Shown: positions 44,059-55,805, counted from the stretch's first letter. The stretch: DNA of 64,000 nucleotides from Phyllobacterium calauticae (GCF_019991125.1 NZ_JAGENB010000002.1:124001-188000); one strand, 5' to 3'. Program-made: numbers and translations. The notes: a model not told the origin generated them from the sequence alone.

Positions 44059-44096
44059 CGCGCAATCCGCGCAATAAAAAATTCAAGGAGGACACT

Positions 44097-45200
44097 ATGC
44101 GCTTATCGTTGATCTCTGGCGTGGCGTTGACGGCTGTCATGGCGATGACTTCATTCGCCCGTGCTGACATCGTCATCGGCAACATCGCGCCTGTAACCGG
44201 CCCTGTGGCTGCCTATGGCATACAGGTGAAGAACGGTGTTGCTGCGGCTGCGGAAGCCATCAATGCCGAAGGCGGCATCAAGGGCGAGAAGATCGTCATC
44301 AAGCTTTTCGATGATGCCGGCGAGCCGAAGCAGGGCGTGTCGGTTGCCAACCAGGTGGTCGGCGAAGGCATCAAGTTCGTGGTCGGTCCGGTCACATCAG
44401 GTGTTTCGATGCCGGTTTCCGATGTGCTGGCTGAAAACGGCATCCTGATGATCACCCCGACCTCCACCACGCCGGATCTGACGACGCGTGGCCTGGACAC
44501 CGTGTTCCGCACCTGCGGCCGCGATGACCAGCAGGCCGAAGTTGCTGCCCAGTACATTCTCAAGCACTACAAGGACAAGCGCGTCGCGGTTGTCTATGAC
44601 AAGAACACCTATGGCACGGGTCTGGCCAACAATCTGAAGGCAACGCTCAACAAGGGCGGCGTCAAGGAAGTTGTCGATCAGGGCATCAATGCCGGTGAAA
44701 AGGACTACAGCGCGCTCATTACCCGCCTGAAGTCGGAAAAAGCCGACGTGATCTATTTCGGCGGTTACCATCCGGAAGGCGGCCTGATTGCCCGCCAGCT
44801 GGCGGATCAGGGCATCAAGGCCCAGATCATCGGTGCCGAAGGCCTGTCGAACACGGAATATTGGGCCATTGGCGGCGCTGCCGCTGCCGGTACGCTGTTC
44901 ACCAACAGTGCCGATCCGACAAAGAACCCGTCCGCTGCGAAGATCATGGAAGCTTTGAAGGCCAAGAACATTCCGGCTGAAGCCTTCACGCTCAATGCCT
45001 ATGCGGCGCTGCAGGTCATCAAGGCCGGCATTGAAAAGGCTGGTTCTGCCGATCCGGCAGCGGTTGCTGCGGCACTGCATTCCGGCGCACCGGTTTCGAC
45101 CGTCGTCGGCGATCTGACCTATGCAAAGACCGGCGATCTGACGACGCCGACCTTCGTTCTCTACAAGTGGGAAGACGGCAAGGCAGCTGAAGTCAAGTAA
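44097..45200 (+). CDS. Branched-chain amino-acid binding protein (LivK-like)
   Basis: A 367-residue periplasmic binding protein. Signal peptide [20 protein letters not shown], cleaved before ADIVIG. The LivJ/LivK-type core includes [18 protein letters not shown] and [20 protein letters not shown]. It sits alone, with no permease or ATPase genes beside it, so it must share a membrane complex encoded elsewhere. The ATG at 44097 has a strong ribosome site (AAGGAGG); the longer reading from 44034 lacks support. A bidirectional terminator follows. Confidence 0.92.
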   Translation: MRLSLISGVALTAVMAMTSFARADIVIGNIAPVTGPVAAYGIQVKNGVAAAAEAINAEGGIKGEKIVIKLFDDAGEPKQGVSVANQVVGEGIKFVVGPVTSGVSMPVSDVLAENGILMITPTSTTPDLTTRGLDTVFRTCGRDDQQAEVAAQYILKHYKDKRVAVVYDKNTYGTGLANNLKATLNKGGVKEVVDQGINAGEKDYSALITRLKSEKADVIYFGGYHPEGGLIARQLADQGIKAQIIGAEGLSNTEYWAIGGAAAAGTLFTNSADPTKNPSAAKIMEALKAKNIPAEAFTLNAYAALQVIKAGIEKAGSADPAAVAAALHSGAPVSTVVGDLTYAKTGDLTTPTFVLYKWEDGKAAEVK

Positions 45201-45222
45201 GCTTCCTGTCAGGTGAATGAGG

Positions 45223-45250
45223 ACGCCGGTCAGAAATGGCCGGCGTTTTT
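45223..45250. terminator. Terminator shared by converging genes
   Basis: CGCCGG and CCGGCG form a stem around a CAGAAATG loop, followed by TTTTT on the plus strand. It lies between the binding-protein gene (plus) and trmL (minus), whose stop codon it touches. Confidence 0.8.
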
Positions 45251-45726
45251 CATGCGGGCAGCGAGAACTGCCGCAAGGCTTCACCGGTAGCGATGGCCGC
45301 GGACAGCGCCAGATTGAGCGACCGCGCCCCCGGCACCATCGGGATGATCAACCTGGCATCGGCCGACTGGTGCACCTCATCCGGCACGCCGGCCGATTCG
45401 CGTCCAAGCAGCAGGATGTCGCCCTGTCGAAAGGTGAATTGCGTGTAGGGCATGGCCGCCTTGGTGGAAAACAGCAGCAGGCGCCGCTGTTCGCCCTGGC
45501 GCCAGTTCTGAAAGTGCTGCCAGTCGGCATGGCGCGTGAGCGCAGCCTGTTCGAGGTAATCCATCCCGGCGCGTTTGAGCGACCGGTCGGATACATCGAA
45601 GCCCGCGGGCTCGATGAGATCGACCCCGATCCCGAAACAGGCAGCCATGCGCAGGATCGTGCCGGTATTGCCCGGAATATCCGGCTGGTAAAGTGCAATG
45701 CGCAGGTCGGGTTTGTCTTCAATCAC
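45250..45726 (-). CDS. trmL: tRNA (cytidine(34)-2'-O)-methyltransferase
   Basis: A 158-residue SPOUT-family methyltransferase that modifies the wobble base of tRNA-Leu. The N-terminal signature ALYQPDIPGNTGTILRMAAC and the C-terminal knot LLLGRESAGVPDEVHQSADA, then RLIIPMVPGARSLNLA, match TrmL closely. The length is typical. It is transcribed on the minus strand, away from the ABC exporter genes. Confidence 0.93.
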   Translation of the reverse strand: MIEDKPDLRIALYQPDIPGNTGTILRMAACFGIGVDLIEPAGFDVSDRSLKRAGMDYLEQAALTRHADWQHFQNWRQGEQRRLLLFSTKAAMPYTQFTFRQGDILLLGRESAGVPDEVHQSADARLIIPMVPGARSLNLALSAAIATGEALRQFSLPA

Positions 45727-46133
45727 AACCGGTGGGCTCCGTTGGCAATATTTCGCTCAGGCGCATGTATTTCCTGAGAATAGGCTCTCGCTTTTTCCGT
45801 TCATAATAGGTATAGGGTTTCGACCGCAACGCTAACTTTGCCAACACAAACTTTGGAGGTGTCGATGACTGAATTTTTCCGACTTCTTCCAAACCGGATG
45901 GCTTCTCCCGATGAAGCCGTGCCCGGTGTCGTTGGCGGTCTTGTGTCTGTTCTTTCCGCGTAGTTTTTTTCCCTGACACAAGTCGCAATCGTCCCATGGT
46001 TGGCGTTTGCATGTTTGTCTTCTTCTGTTTCCATCATGCTCCGGCAACCCAAGCGCAGTAACCGCCACGCTGCGTCGGAATCATTTTCGTCTCGCATGTC
46101 ATGCCGAGACCGTCGCCCGAAAGAGGTTTGATA
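45727..46133. other. Intergenic region upstream of the first ABC exporter
   Basis: About 400 bases holding a short inverted repeat (CTCAGG...CCTGAG, about 45755-45778) and the predicted small ORF at 45865-45963. Only weak, shadow-like ORFs are seen on the minus strand. Confidence 0.5.
45865..45963 (+). CDS. Predicted 32-residue small ORF upstream of ABC exporter
   Basis: ATG at 45865 behind GGAGGTGTCG, a strong ribosome site, ending TAG at 45961-45963 right before a run of T. The peptide begins MTEFFRLLPNRMASPDEAV and ends in a Gly/Val/Ser-rich hydrophobic stretch (PGVVGGLVSVLSA). It is 170 bases upstream of the exporter gene. It might be a leader ORF or a small exported peptide (the Gly-Gly at 24-25 recalls peptide leaders). 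Coding status is uncertain. Confidence 0.4.
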   Translation: MTEFFRLLPNRMASPDEAVPGVVGGLVSVLSA

Positions 46134-47984
<1,851 letters not shown>

Positions 47985-48009
47985 CTGCCTTCAACAGTCC
48001 CGCTGCACC

Positions 48010-48043
48010 AATGCTTCCCGGTTCCGCCGGGGAGCATTTTTCT
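48010..48043 (+). terminator. Rho-independent terminator between the two ABC exporters
   Basis: A 12-bp stem (AATGCTTCCCGG, loop TTCC plus G, CCGGGGAGCATT, with one T-G pair) is followed by TTTTTC, 26 bases after the first exporter's stop. It implies the second exporter has its own promoter. Confidence 0.8.
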
Positions 48044-48163
48044 TTGCCGGGAAATATCTGAATGAACTTTAATTTGACCGGCGAGGGGACTCGCTCAAGA
48101 GTATTCTTTCAGTCGCGCGCTGCACGTCTGACCCTGAAAGGCTGCTGATCCGATGTGCACCGC

Positions 48164-50014
48164 ATGAGAAATATCTTCCGTCTGTTCGAAAGCTGGATCG
48201 ATCCTTACGCCGCACCGCCGGCGGATCATGTCCCGTCGCGGCCGTTCCCGTTCATCTGGTTCTATGTGCGGCAGGCCAAGGCCGCGTTCTTCGCGGTGCT
48301 GGTGCTGGGCGGGCTGGTCGCTTTGACGGAAGCGGGCCTGTTCTGGTTTCTCGGCGGGCTCGTCGATATTCTGGCATCGGTCAACCCGGCAAAGGGCTGG
48401 CAAGGCCTGATGCAGGATCACGGCACGCCGCTCCTTCTGATGCTGGCGGGTGTCCTGATCGCCCGGACGATTGTCCTGACGCTGTCTGCGCTGGTCGAGG
48501 AGCAGACCGTTGTGCCTGGTTTCTTCAATCTGGTGCGCTGGCAGGCGCATCTGCACACCTATCGCCAGAGCCTCGCCTTCTTCCAGAATGACTTTTCCGG
48601 GCGCATCGTCACCAAGGTCTGGGCGACCGGGCAGGCGGTCGGCGATTTCATGATGACGCTTCTGCAGGCCATCTGGATCTGCATCGTCTACAGCGTCACC
48701 ACCATCGCGCTGATCGGCGACCTTGACTGGCGGCTGGCGACGATCGTCATCGGCTGGCTCGCTGTGTTCAGCCTGATCGCCCGCTATTTCCTGCCGCGCG
48801 TGCGCCGGGCTGCGGCGGAAACCGCCGAAGCGAGTTCCGTTGTCACCGGGCGGCTGGTCGATGGTTACAGCAATATCCAGACGCTCAAGCTGTTCGGCAG
48901 TGCGGAACGCGACGACGCCTATATGCGGCAGGGCATGCAGCGCTGGCTCGATGCCATCATTCCGCTGACGCGCGGCCTGAGCGGCATCCGCATTGCGCTC
49001 GGCGCAACCAGCGGTGTGATGATCTGCGCCGTGGCGATTGTTTCCATCGATCTGTGGTTGAAGTCGGAAATATCGCCCGGTGCAATCGCCTTCACCCTCG
49101 GCCTTGTCCTGCGGTTGAGCATGCTGCTGGGACGGACCATGGCCAACCTCAACGGTCTCCTGCGCAATTACGGTACCATCCAGAATTCGATGGAACTGCT
49201 GGCGCGGCCGGTCACCGTTGTCGACAAACCCGGTGCAGCACAGCTTGCGGTACCCGCAGGCGCCATCCGTTTCGACAATGTGCAGTTTCACTATGACCGC
49301 TCGAAGCCGGTCTTCGACAATCTGTCGCTGAACATTCTTCCCGGCGAAAAGGTCGGTCTTGTCGGACGTTCCGGTGCGGGCAAGTCCACCCTGGTCAACC
49401 TGCTCCTGCGCTTCTACGACGTGCAGGCCGGGCGCATTCTGATCGACGGACAGGACATTGCGGAGGTAACGCAGGACTCGCTGCGCGCGCATATCGGCAT
49501 GGTAACCCAGGACACCTCGCTGTTGCATCGCTCCGTGCGCGACAACATCCTGTATGGCCGTCCCGGGGCATCCGATGAACTGATGCGGCAGGCTGTGGAG
49601 AATGCGCAGGCCGACACCTTCATTGCCGCCTTGACCGATCCCAAGGGCAGGCGGGGCTTCGATGCCCATGTGGGCGAACGCGGTGTCAAGCTGTCCGGCG
49701 GCCAGCGGCAGCGCATCGCCATCGCGCGGGTCATGCTGAAGGACGCACCGATTCTCATTCTCGACGAGGCGACGTCCGCGCTCGATTCGGAAGTGGAAGC
49801 GGCGATACAGGACAATCTCTACCGGCTGATGCGCGGCAAAACCGTCATCGCCATCGCGCACCGCCTGTCGACCATCGCTGCGCTCGACCGGCTTGTGGTC
49901 ATGGATGGCGGACGCATTGTCGAGAGCGGCAGCCACGACGCGCTGATCGCCGCCAACGGGCTCTACGCCGGACTTTGGGCGCGCCAATCCGGCGGCTTTA
50001 TCGGGCGCCTGTGA
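48164..50014 (+). CDS. ABC exporter, second of a pair
   Basis: A 616-residue half-transporter from ATG at 48164 (a GTG at 48155 would add three residues; neither has a strong ribosome site). Membrane segments run to about residue 320, then Walker A GLVGRSGAGKST, KLSGGQRQRIAIARVM and ILILDEATSALD. The membrane domain starts RNIFRLFESWIDPYAAPPAD and is clearly different from that of the upstream exporter, though the ATPase domains are almost the same. A heterodimer with it is possible, as is an independent homodimer. Confidence 0.9.
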   Translation: MRNIFRLFESWIDPYAAPPADHVPSRPFPFIWFYVRQAKAAFFAVLVLGGLVALTEAGLFWFLGGLVDILASVNPAKGWQGLMQDHGTPLLLMLAGVLIARTIVLTLSALVEEQTVVPGFFNLVRWQAHLHTYRQSLAFFQNDFSGRIVTKVWATGQAVGDFMMTLLQAIWICIVYSVTTIALIGDLDWRLATIVIGWLAVFSLIARYFLPRVRRAAAETAEASSVVTGRLVDGYSNIQTLKLFGSAERDDAYMRQGMQRWLDAIIPLTRGLSGIRIALGATSGVMICAVAIVSIDLWLKSEISPGAIAFTLGLVLRLSMLLGRTMANLNGLLRNYGTIQNSMELLARPVTVVDKPGAAQLAVPAGAIRFDNVQFHYDRSKPVFDNLSLNILPGEKVGLVGRSGAGKSTLVNLLLRFYDVQAGRILIDGQDIAEVTQDSLRAHIGMVTQDTSLLHRSVRDNILYGRPGASDELMRQAVENAQADTFIAALTDPKGRRGFDAHVGERGVKLSGGQRQRIAIARVMLKDAPILILDEATSALDSEVEAAIQDNLYRLMRGKTVIAIAHRLSTIAALDRLVVMDGGRIVESGSHDALIAANGLYAGLWARQSGGFIGRL

Positions 50015-50249
50015 GGCCGCTGCGAAAATGCAAACAGATTCATGGCCAAAGAGTGGAAAAGGTGTGGCGACTTATCCCTGCGACATCCTGCCCTTGTGGC
50101 TCTGTCAGGCTGGACAAGCTCATGCGACATGCTTAGAAACCACGCAATATGCTGGGGAATCCGCGAGGCTCATTCTATGGGCCAGTCGTGTATTGTGGTG
50201 ACAAAGTGGACTCTCCTGCTGCGTTGTTATTCGGAAAGGAACAGGCCCC

Positions 50250-50813
50250 GTGAGCGCACACGATACGACCGAGCCGACACGGCGTGACTTCCTCTATATT
50301 GCGACAGGTATGGCCGGTGTGGTCGGAGCGGGAGCCTTTGCATGGCCCTTCATCGACCAGATGAGACCGGACGCATCCACGCTGGCAGTCTCGTCCATCG
50401 AAGTTGATGTTTCAGCGCTGACACCGGGCATGTCCCTGACGGTCAAATGGCGCGGTAAACCCGTTTTCATTCGCAATCGTACGCCGAAGGAAATCGAGGA
50501 TGCCAAAAACGTCCAGCTGAGCCAGCTCAAGGATCCGATTGCGCGCAACGCCAATCTGCCGAGCGATGCCCAAGCGACCGATGCGGATCGCGGTGCAGGC
50601 AAGGGAAAGGAAAACTGGCTGGTCATGATCGGCGTGTGCACCCATCTGGGTTGCATTCCGCTCGGGCAGCAGGGGGATTTCGGCGGCTGGTTCTGCCCAT
50701 GCCACGGCTCGCAATACGATACTGCCGGGCGCATCCGTTCCGGTCCCGCACCGGAAAACCTGCCCGTCCCGCCACTTTCATTCATTTCCGACACCGTCAT
50801 CAAGATCGGCTAA
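50250..50813 (+). CDS. petA: Ubiquinol-cytochrome c reductase iron-sulfur (Rieske) subunit
   Basis: A 187-residue Rieske protein of the bc1 complex, started by GTG at 50250 behind GAAAGGAA. A Tat-type N-terminus ([20 protein letters not shown]) is followed by a membrane anchor. Cluster ligands are in VCTHLGCIP and [12 protein letters not shown]. It is first in petABC, in order with 21 bases to petB. It transfers electrons from ubiquinol to cytochrome c1. Confidence 0.95.
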   Translation: MSAHDTTEPTRRDFLYIATGMAGVVGAGAFAWPFIDQMRPDASTLAVSSIEVDVSALTPGMSLTVKWRGKPVFIRNRTPKEIEDAKNVQLSQLKDPIARNANLPSDAQATDADRGAGKGKENWLVMIGVCTHLGCIPLGQQGDFGGWFCPCHGSQYDTAGRIRSGPAPENLPVPPLSFISDTVIKIG

Positions 50814-50834
50814 GGTTCCAGGGGGAGACACGAC

Positions 50835-52133
50835 ATGAGCGGTGGACATTCATCCTATACGCCGAACACAGGTATCGAAAAATGGGTCGATGCGCGACTT
50901 CCGTTGCCGCGTCTGATCTATGATTCATTCGTTGCCTATCCTGTTCCGCGCAATCTCAACTACGCCTATGCCTTCGGTGGCATCCTGGCGATCATGCTGG
51001 TGGCGCAGATCATCACCGGTGTCGTTCTGGCCATGCATTATGCGGCTGAGACGGGACTGGCATTCAACTCCGTTGAAAAGATCATGCGCGACGTGAATTC
51101 GGGCTGGCTGCTGCGCTACCTGCATTCCAACGGCGCATCGATGTTCTTCCTTGCGGTCTGGGTGCATATTTTCCGCGGGCTCTATTACGGTTCCTACAAG
51201 GCGCCGCGCGAGCTGTTGTGGATTCTCGGCGTGATCATCCTTCTCCTGATGATGGCGACCGCCTTCATGGGCTACGTCCTGCCCTGGGGCCAGATGTCCT
51301 TCTGGGGTGCAACCGTCATCACCGGCTTCTTCACGGCGTTTCCGATCATCGGCGATCCGATCCAGCAGCTGCTGCTCGGCGGTTTTGCCGTGGATAATCC
51401 GACCCTCAACCGCTTCTTCTCGCTGCATTACCTGCTGCCCTTCATGATTGCCGGTGTTGTTATCCTGCACGTCTGGGCCCTGCACGTGACCGGCCAGACC
51501 AACCCGACCGGTATTGAAGTCAAGTCGAAGACGGACACGGTGGCGTTCACACCCTATGCAACCATCAAGGATGCATTTGCGCTGTCGCTCTTCCTGATCC
51601 TCTTTGCCTATTTCGTCTTCTACATGCCGAACTACATGGGCCATCCGGACAACTACATCCCGGCTGACTCGCTGAAGACGCCAGCCCACATCGTTCCCGA
51701 ATGGTACTTCCTGCCGTTCTACGCGATGCTGCGCGCCATCACCTTCAACATCGGACCGATCAACTCGAAGCTCGGCGGTGTTCTGACCATGTTCGGCTCG
51801 ATCGCGATCCTGTTCGTTGTGCCATGGCTCGATACATCGAAGGTGCGTTCGGCCGTCTATCGCCCCTGGTACAAGCTGTTCTTCTGGATCTTCGTTGCCA
51901 ATGCCATCATGCTCGGCTGGCTCGGTTCGCGTCCTGCCGAAGGCATCTACACGATCCTTTCGCAGCTCGGCACAGCCTTCTACTTCGGCTTCTTCATCAT
52001 CATCATGCCGTTGCTCGGCCTGATCGAAACGCCGCGCCGCATACCAAACTCGATTACCGAAGCTGTGCTTGCCAAGACCAAGAGCGGCGGTCAGCCCGCG
52101 GGTGTTGCGGCGGCTCCGGAAACCAAAGGCTGA
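50835..52133 (+). CDS. petB: Cytochrome b subunit of the bc1 complex
   Basis: A 432-residue cytochrome b with eight or so membrane segments. The Qo/PEWY region is visible as [12 protein letters not shown], and haem-ligand histidines are in the segments [20 protein letters not shown] and [20 protein letters not shown]. It is full length and sits between petA and petC, 21 and 20 bases apart. It oxidises ubiquinol and carries electrons across the membrane. Confidence 0.96.
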   Translation: MSGGHSSYTPNTGIEKWVDARLPLPRLIYDSFVAYPVPRNLNYAYAFGGILAIMLVAQIITGVVLAMHYAAETGLAFNSVEKIMRDVNSGWLLRYLHSNGASMFFLAVWVHIFRGLYYGSYKAPRELLWILGVIILLLMMATAFMGYVLPWGQMSFWGATVITGFFTAFPIIGDPIQQLLLGGFAVDNPTLNRFFSLHYLLPFMIAGVVILHVWALHVTGQTNPTGIEVKSKTDTVAFTPYATIKDAFALSLFLILFAYFVFYMPNYMGHPDNYIPADSLKTPAHIVPEWYFLPFYAMLRAITFNIGPINSKLGGVLTMFGSIAILFVVPWLDTSKVRSAVYRPWYKLFFWIFVANAIMLGWLGSRPAEGIYTILSQLGTAFYFGFFIIIMPLLGLIETPRRIPNSITEAVLAKTKSGGQPAGVAAAPETKG

Positions 52134-52153
52134 GAAACGTGAAGGACTCTCCG

Positions 52154-53023
52154 ATGAAAAAAATCCTCCTCGGTCTCGCAGCTGCCGGTCTCGGTACCAT
52201 GCTGGCTTTCGGCGGCGGTGCGTTTGCGGAAGAAGCAGCCCACAATGCCGCTGAGCCGACGCACTTCCCGATCAAGCATCCGGAACAGATGAAGTGGTCC
52301 TTCGCCGGCCCCTTCGGCACCTATGACAAGCAGCAGCTTCAGCGCGGTCTGAAGATCTACAAGGAAGTCTGCTCTGCCTGTCATTCGATGAAGCTGGTGG
52401 CTTTCCGTTCGCTTTCGGAACTTGGTTACAGCGAAGCGCAGGTCAAGGCATTCGCCGCGGAATATGAAGTGAAGGACGGCCCCAATGCGGAAGGTGAGAT
52501 GTTCACCCGCAAGGCTATTCCGGCCGATCATTTCCCGGCGCCGTTCGCCAATGAACAGGCAGCGGCTGCCGCCAACAATGGTGCCGCTCCGCCCGACTTC
52601 TCGCTGATCGCCAAGGCCCGTGCTGTCGAGCGCGGCTTCCCGCAGTTCCTGATTGATATCTTCTGGGGACAGTATCAGGAAGGCGGACCGGACTATATTC
52701 ACGCGCTGCTGACAGGCTTCGGCGAAACACCGCCGGAAGGCATGAAGATCCCCGAGGGAACGCACTACAACCCTTACTTCATCGCCGCAAAGTCACTGGC
52801 CATGGCCCAGCCGTTGCAGGATGGCCAGGTGACCTATGATGACGGTTCGCCGCAGACACTGGCGCAGTATTCGAAGGACGTATCGGCATTCCTGATGTGG
52901 GCCGCTGAACCGCACCTGGAAGACCGCAAGAAGACCGGCTTCCGCGTCATGATCTTCCTTGTTCTGTTTGCGGGTCTTCTCTACGTCGCCAAGCGCCGTA
53001 TCTGGGCCGACATCGAACATTGA
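52154..53023 (+). CDS. petC: Cytochrome c1 of the bc1 complex
   Basis: A 289-residue cytochrome c1. Signal peptide MKKILLGLAAAGLGTMLAFG, cleaved near AFA-EE. The haem site CSACH is at residues 73-77 (YKEVCSACHSMKLVAFRSL). A C-terminal membrane anchor ends MIFLVLFAGLLYVAKRRIW. The ATG at 52154 is chosen because GAAGGA lies upstream; the open frame runs far back into petB in another reading and is not coding. A terminator follows. Confidence 0.95.
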   Translation: MKKILLGLAAAGLGTMLAFGGGAFAEEAAHNAAEPTHFPIKHPEQMKWSFAGPFGTYDKQQLQRGLKIYKEVCSACHSMKLVAFRSLSELGYSEAQVKAFAAEYEVKDGPNAEGEMFTRKAIPADHFPAPFANEQAAAAANNGAAPPDFSLIAKARAVERGFPQFLIDIFWGQYQEGGPDYIHALLTGFGETPPEGMKIPEGTHYNPYFIAAKSLAMAQPLQDGQVTYDDGSPQTLAQYSKDVSAFLMWAAEPHLEDRKKTGFRVMIFLVLFAGLLYVAKRRIWADIEH

Positions 53024-53048
53024 TCGGCTCTGACTATATCTGATCCGG

Positions 53049-53074
53049 AAAGGGCGCCTTGCGCCCTTTTCTTT
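53049..53074 (+). terminator. Terminator after petABC
   Basis: AAAGGGCGC (53049-53057), loop CTT, GCGCCCTTT (53061-53069), then TTCTTTT. It lies 25 bases after petC and separates the operon from apt. Confidence 0.85.
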
Positions 53075-53135
53075 TGCGGTGGTGGTCTATTAAACTGCAC
53101 CGCTGTGCGCCTTGCAGGCACAAAGGAGTGACGAC

Positions 53136-53681
53136 ATGGATTCGACGCTGAAGCAGACGCTGGTGGATGCCATTCGGAATATCCCCGATTACCCCAAACC
53201 CGGCGTCATGTTTCGCGACATCACGACCCTGCTTGGCAATGCACGCGCCTTTCGCCGGGCCGTCGATGAACTGGTCCATCCCTATGCGGGCGGCAAGGTC
53301 GACAAGGTTGCCGGCGTGGAAGCGCGCGGCTTCATCATCGGCGGCGCCATGGCGCACCAGCTGTCCTCCGGTTTCGTGCCGATCCGCAAGAAGGGCAAGC
53401 TGCCGCATGACACGGTGCGCATTGCCTACAGCCTGGAATATGGCGTCGATGAAATGGAGATGCACCGGGATGCCATCGTGCCGGGCGAGAAGGTCATTCT
53501 CGTCGATGACCTGATCGCAACGGGCGGCACGGCCGAAGCTGCGGTGAAACTGTTGCAGCAGATGGGCGCCGATATTGTCAGCGCCTGCTTCATCATCGAT
53601 CTGCCTGATCTGGGCGGGCGCAGGAAGCTCGAAGCGCTCGGCGTCAACGTGCGCACGCTCGTCGCCTATGAAGGCGACTGA
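53136..53681 (+). CDS. apt: Adenine phosphoribosyltransferase
   Basis: A 181-residue type I phosphoribosyltransferase that salvages adenine to AMP. The PRPP site is [20 protein letters not shown], with the N-terminal [17 protein letters not shown] and [16 protein letters not shown] segments typical of Apt. The ATG at 53136 has AAAGGAG upstream; a reading from 53112 lacks support. It stands behind petABC, a common rhizobial neighbourhood. A G/C hairpin without a T-run lies right behind it. Confidence 0.95.
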   Translation: MDSTLKQTLVDAIRNIPDYPKPGVMFRDITTLLGNARAFRRAVDELVHPYAGGKVDKVAGVEARGFIIGGAMAHQLSSGFVPIRKKGKLPHDTVRIAYSLEYGVDEMEMHRDAIVPGEKVILVDDLIATGGTAEAAVKLLQQMGADIVSACFIIDLPDLGGRRKLEALGVNVRTLVAYEGD

Positions 53682-53701
53682 GGGCCTTCTGCGGCCCCTT
53701 A

Positions 53702-54172
53702 CTAGGCTAACCCTATCAACGCGGCGCTGTTGAACTCCAGAACCTTCTGCTCGTTCTGGTTATAGGCCGCGGACGACATCTGCATCATCGCCCAGCCGGG
53801 GCGCGATTGCAGCGCGCGAAACCCGTTCAGCGTCCGGGTGAAGCGGATCGTGTCCCCGGCATAAACAGGCTTCAGCCATTTCAGGTTTTCAAAGCCGGGC
53901 GATGGGCCGAATTGCGGCGGCGTTTCGCCCCGCTCCATGGCTGCCTTGATCTGGCGTTTCATGTCCTCGACATTCAGCCGCATCCAAATGGCCGTCGTAT
54001 GCCAGCCGGAGGCGCACAGTGCCCCGAAATTGCTGTGTTTGGCCGCTTCCGGATCGACGTGGAAACGCTGCGGATCGTACTTCCTGGCAAAGGTGACGAT
54101 CTCTTCCGCGGTGAATGTGTGCGTGCCGAGATCGTATTCGATCCCGATAAGGGCGGTGAGGGCTGTGCTCAT
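53702..54172 (-). CDS. MaoC-family dehydratase, second of a pair
   Basis: A 156-residue hotdog-fold protein with the hydratase-type motif FARKYDPQRFHVDPEAAKHS and the following SNFGALCASGWHTTAIWMRL. The catalytic Asp/His pair of R-specific hydratases is at YDPQRFHVD. The ATG at 54172 overlaps the upstream gene's stop by ATGA; the open frame further back is noncoding. It is a single-domain enzyme and probably pairs with its neighbour as a dimer. Confidence 0.85.
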   Translation of the reverse strand: MSTALTALIGIEYDLGTHTFTAEEIVTFARKYDPQRFHVDPEAAKHSNFGALCASGWHTTAIWMRLNVEDMKRQIKAAMERGETPPQFGPSPGFENLKWLKPVYAGDTIRFTRTLNGFRALQSRPGWAMMQMSSAAYNQNEQKVLEFNSAALIGLA

Positions 54173-54639
54173 GCTGCGGCGGGCTCCCGCAATGTGAACA
54201 TGCCGGTGTTCTGCAGTTCGCAGACCACTTCGCCATGCTGGTTGGAGATGGCGTGGTGCAGCACGATGAAGCCGAGGTCCGGCTTGGATTTGGATACGCG
54301 CCGTTCGATGACCGTGCTCTTGCCGGTCAGCGTGTCCCCGGCAAGAACCGGCTTTTTCCACTTGGCGTAGTCGATACCCGGCGCACCCTGCGATGTGGAA
54401 TCGAGGAGATAGGCATCGCACATCATGCGCATGAACATGGAAACCGTGTGCCAGCCGGAGGCGGCAAGGCCGCCAAGGATGCTGGCTTTTCCGGCAGCCT
54501 CGTCCAGATGGAAGGGCTGGGGATCGAACTGGGTGGCGAAATCGATGATTTCACCGGCTTCGACGGATTTCGCGGGGAGCAGCCATTCGCTGCCGACCGT
54601 GAAATCCTCATAGGCATATCGGGGATTGTAGTCGCTCAT
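54169..54639 (-). CDS. MaoC-family dehydratase, first of a pair
   Basis: A 156-residue hotdog-fold protein, same length as its neighbour. Motif: FATQFDPQPFHLDEAAGKAS, followed by ILGGLAASGWHTVSMFMRMM. The Asp/His pair is retained. The two proteins share the motif but differ elsewhere (VLAGDTLTGKSTVIERRVSK here). Both are probably enoyl-CoA hydratase-like; the acyl-CoA substrate is unknown. Translation is coupled by the 4-base overlap. Confidence 0.87.
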   Translation of the reverse strand: MSDYNPRYAYEDFTVGSEWLLPAKSVEAGEIIDFATQFDPQPFHLDEAAGKASILGGLAASGWHTVSMFMRMMCDAYLLDSTSQGAPGIDYAKWKKPVLAGDTLTGKSTVIERRVSKSKPDLGFIVLHHAISNQHGEVVCELQNTGMFTLREPAAA

Positions 54640-54689
54640 GCCACCATAATAGGCATGAGCGCTTTTGGTTCAAGAGGCAGAAGCGCGTC

Positions 54690-55793
54690 TTATGTGTTGA
54701 AACGGAACAGCATGATATCGCCGTCCTGCACCACATATTCCTTGCCTTCGTCGCGCGCCTTGCCGGCTTCCTTGGCGGCGACTTCGCCGCCGAGGGTGAC
54801 ATAGTCATTATAGGCGATGGTCTGCGCGCGGATGAAGCCGCGCTCGAAATCCGTGTGGATGACGCCGGCGGCCTGCGGTGCCTTGGATCCGCGTTCAACG
54901 GTCCAGGCGCGGGCTTCCTTCGGTCCCACGGTGAAATAGGTGATCAGGTGCAGGAGCTTGTAACCGGCACGGATCAGGCGATCGAGACCGGGCTCGTCCA
55001 GGTTCATCGCGTCCAGATATTCCTTGGCCTCTTCATCGGGCAACTGTGCAACCTCGGCTTCGATGGCAGCGGAGATCGTCACTGTCTCGGCGCCCTGGGC
55101 CGTTGCCATTTCCTCGACGGCTTCCGTGTGTTCGTTGCCGGTTGCCGCATCGCTTTCGGCGACGTTGCAGACGTAGAGCACGGGCTTTGAGGTCAGGAGA
55201 TTGAGGCCCTGCAGAATGAGGAGGTCGTCAGGCGCAATGCCGTTCAGCATGAAGCGGACGGGCTTGCCGCTCTGCAAAAGCGAGAGCGCCTGCTCCATGA
55301 CGGGAAGAACAGTGAGTGCTTCCTTGTCCTTGACGCCGGCGCGCTTGCGGAACTGCACGATGCGGCGCTCAAGGCTGTCAAGGTCGGAAAGCATCAGTTC
55401 TGTTTCGACGGTTTCCGCGTCGGAAACGGGATCGATCCGGCCTTCCACGTGGGTGATGTCGTCATCTTCAAAACAGCGCAGCACGTGCACCACGGCGTCA
55501 ACTTCGCGGATGTTGGCGAGGAACTGGTTGCCGAGGCCTTCGCCCTTGGACGCGCCGCGCACGAGGCCGGCGATATCGACAAAGCTGATACGGGTCGGGA
55601 CGATGTTGGCCGATTTGCCGATCTTGGCGATGGCCTGCAGGCGCGGATCAGGCACGGCAACTTCGCCGGTGTTCGGCTCGATGGTGCAGAACGGATAGTT
55701 CGCAGCCTGTGCGGCAGCTGTCTTGGTCAAGGCGTTGAAAAGCGTCGATTTGCCGACATTGGGCAAGCCAACGATGCCGCATTTGAAACCCAT
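54690..55793 (-). CDS. ychF: Redox-regulated ATPase/GTPase YchF (Obg family)
   Basis: A 367-residue OBG-family P-loop protein. G1 is GIVGLPNVGKSTLFNALT, followed by ANYPFCTIEPNTGEV; G3 is VDIAGLVRGASKGEGLG. The C-terminal TGS domain ends in DYVTLGGEVAAKEAGKA. It is the third gene of the conserved rplY-pth-ychF block on the minus strand, 12 bases after pth. YchF/OLA1 proteins bind ATP and act on ribosome-linked stress responses. Confidence 0.95.
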   Translation of the reverse strand: MGFKCGIVGLPNVGKSTLFNALTKTAAAQAANYPFCTIEPNTGEVAVPDPRLQAIAKIGKSANIVPTRISFVDIAGLVRGASKGEGLGNQFLANIREVDAVVHVLRCFEDDDITHVEGRIDPVSDAETVETELMLSDLDSLERRIVQFRKRAGVKDKEALTVLPVMEQALSLLQSGKPVRFMLNGIAPDDLLILQGLNLLTSKPVLYVCNVAESDAATGNEHTEAVEEMATAQGAETVTISAAIEAEVAQLPDEEAKEYLDAMNLDEPGLDRLIRAGYKLLHLITYFTVGPKEARAWTVERGSKAPQAAGVIHTDFERGFIRAQTIAYNDYVTLGGEVAAKEAGKARDEGKEYVVQDGDIMLFRFNT

Positions 55794-55805
55794 AATCTGC
55801 GATCC

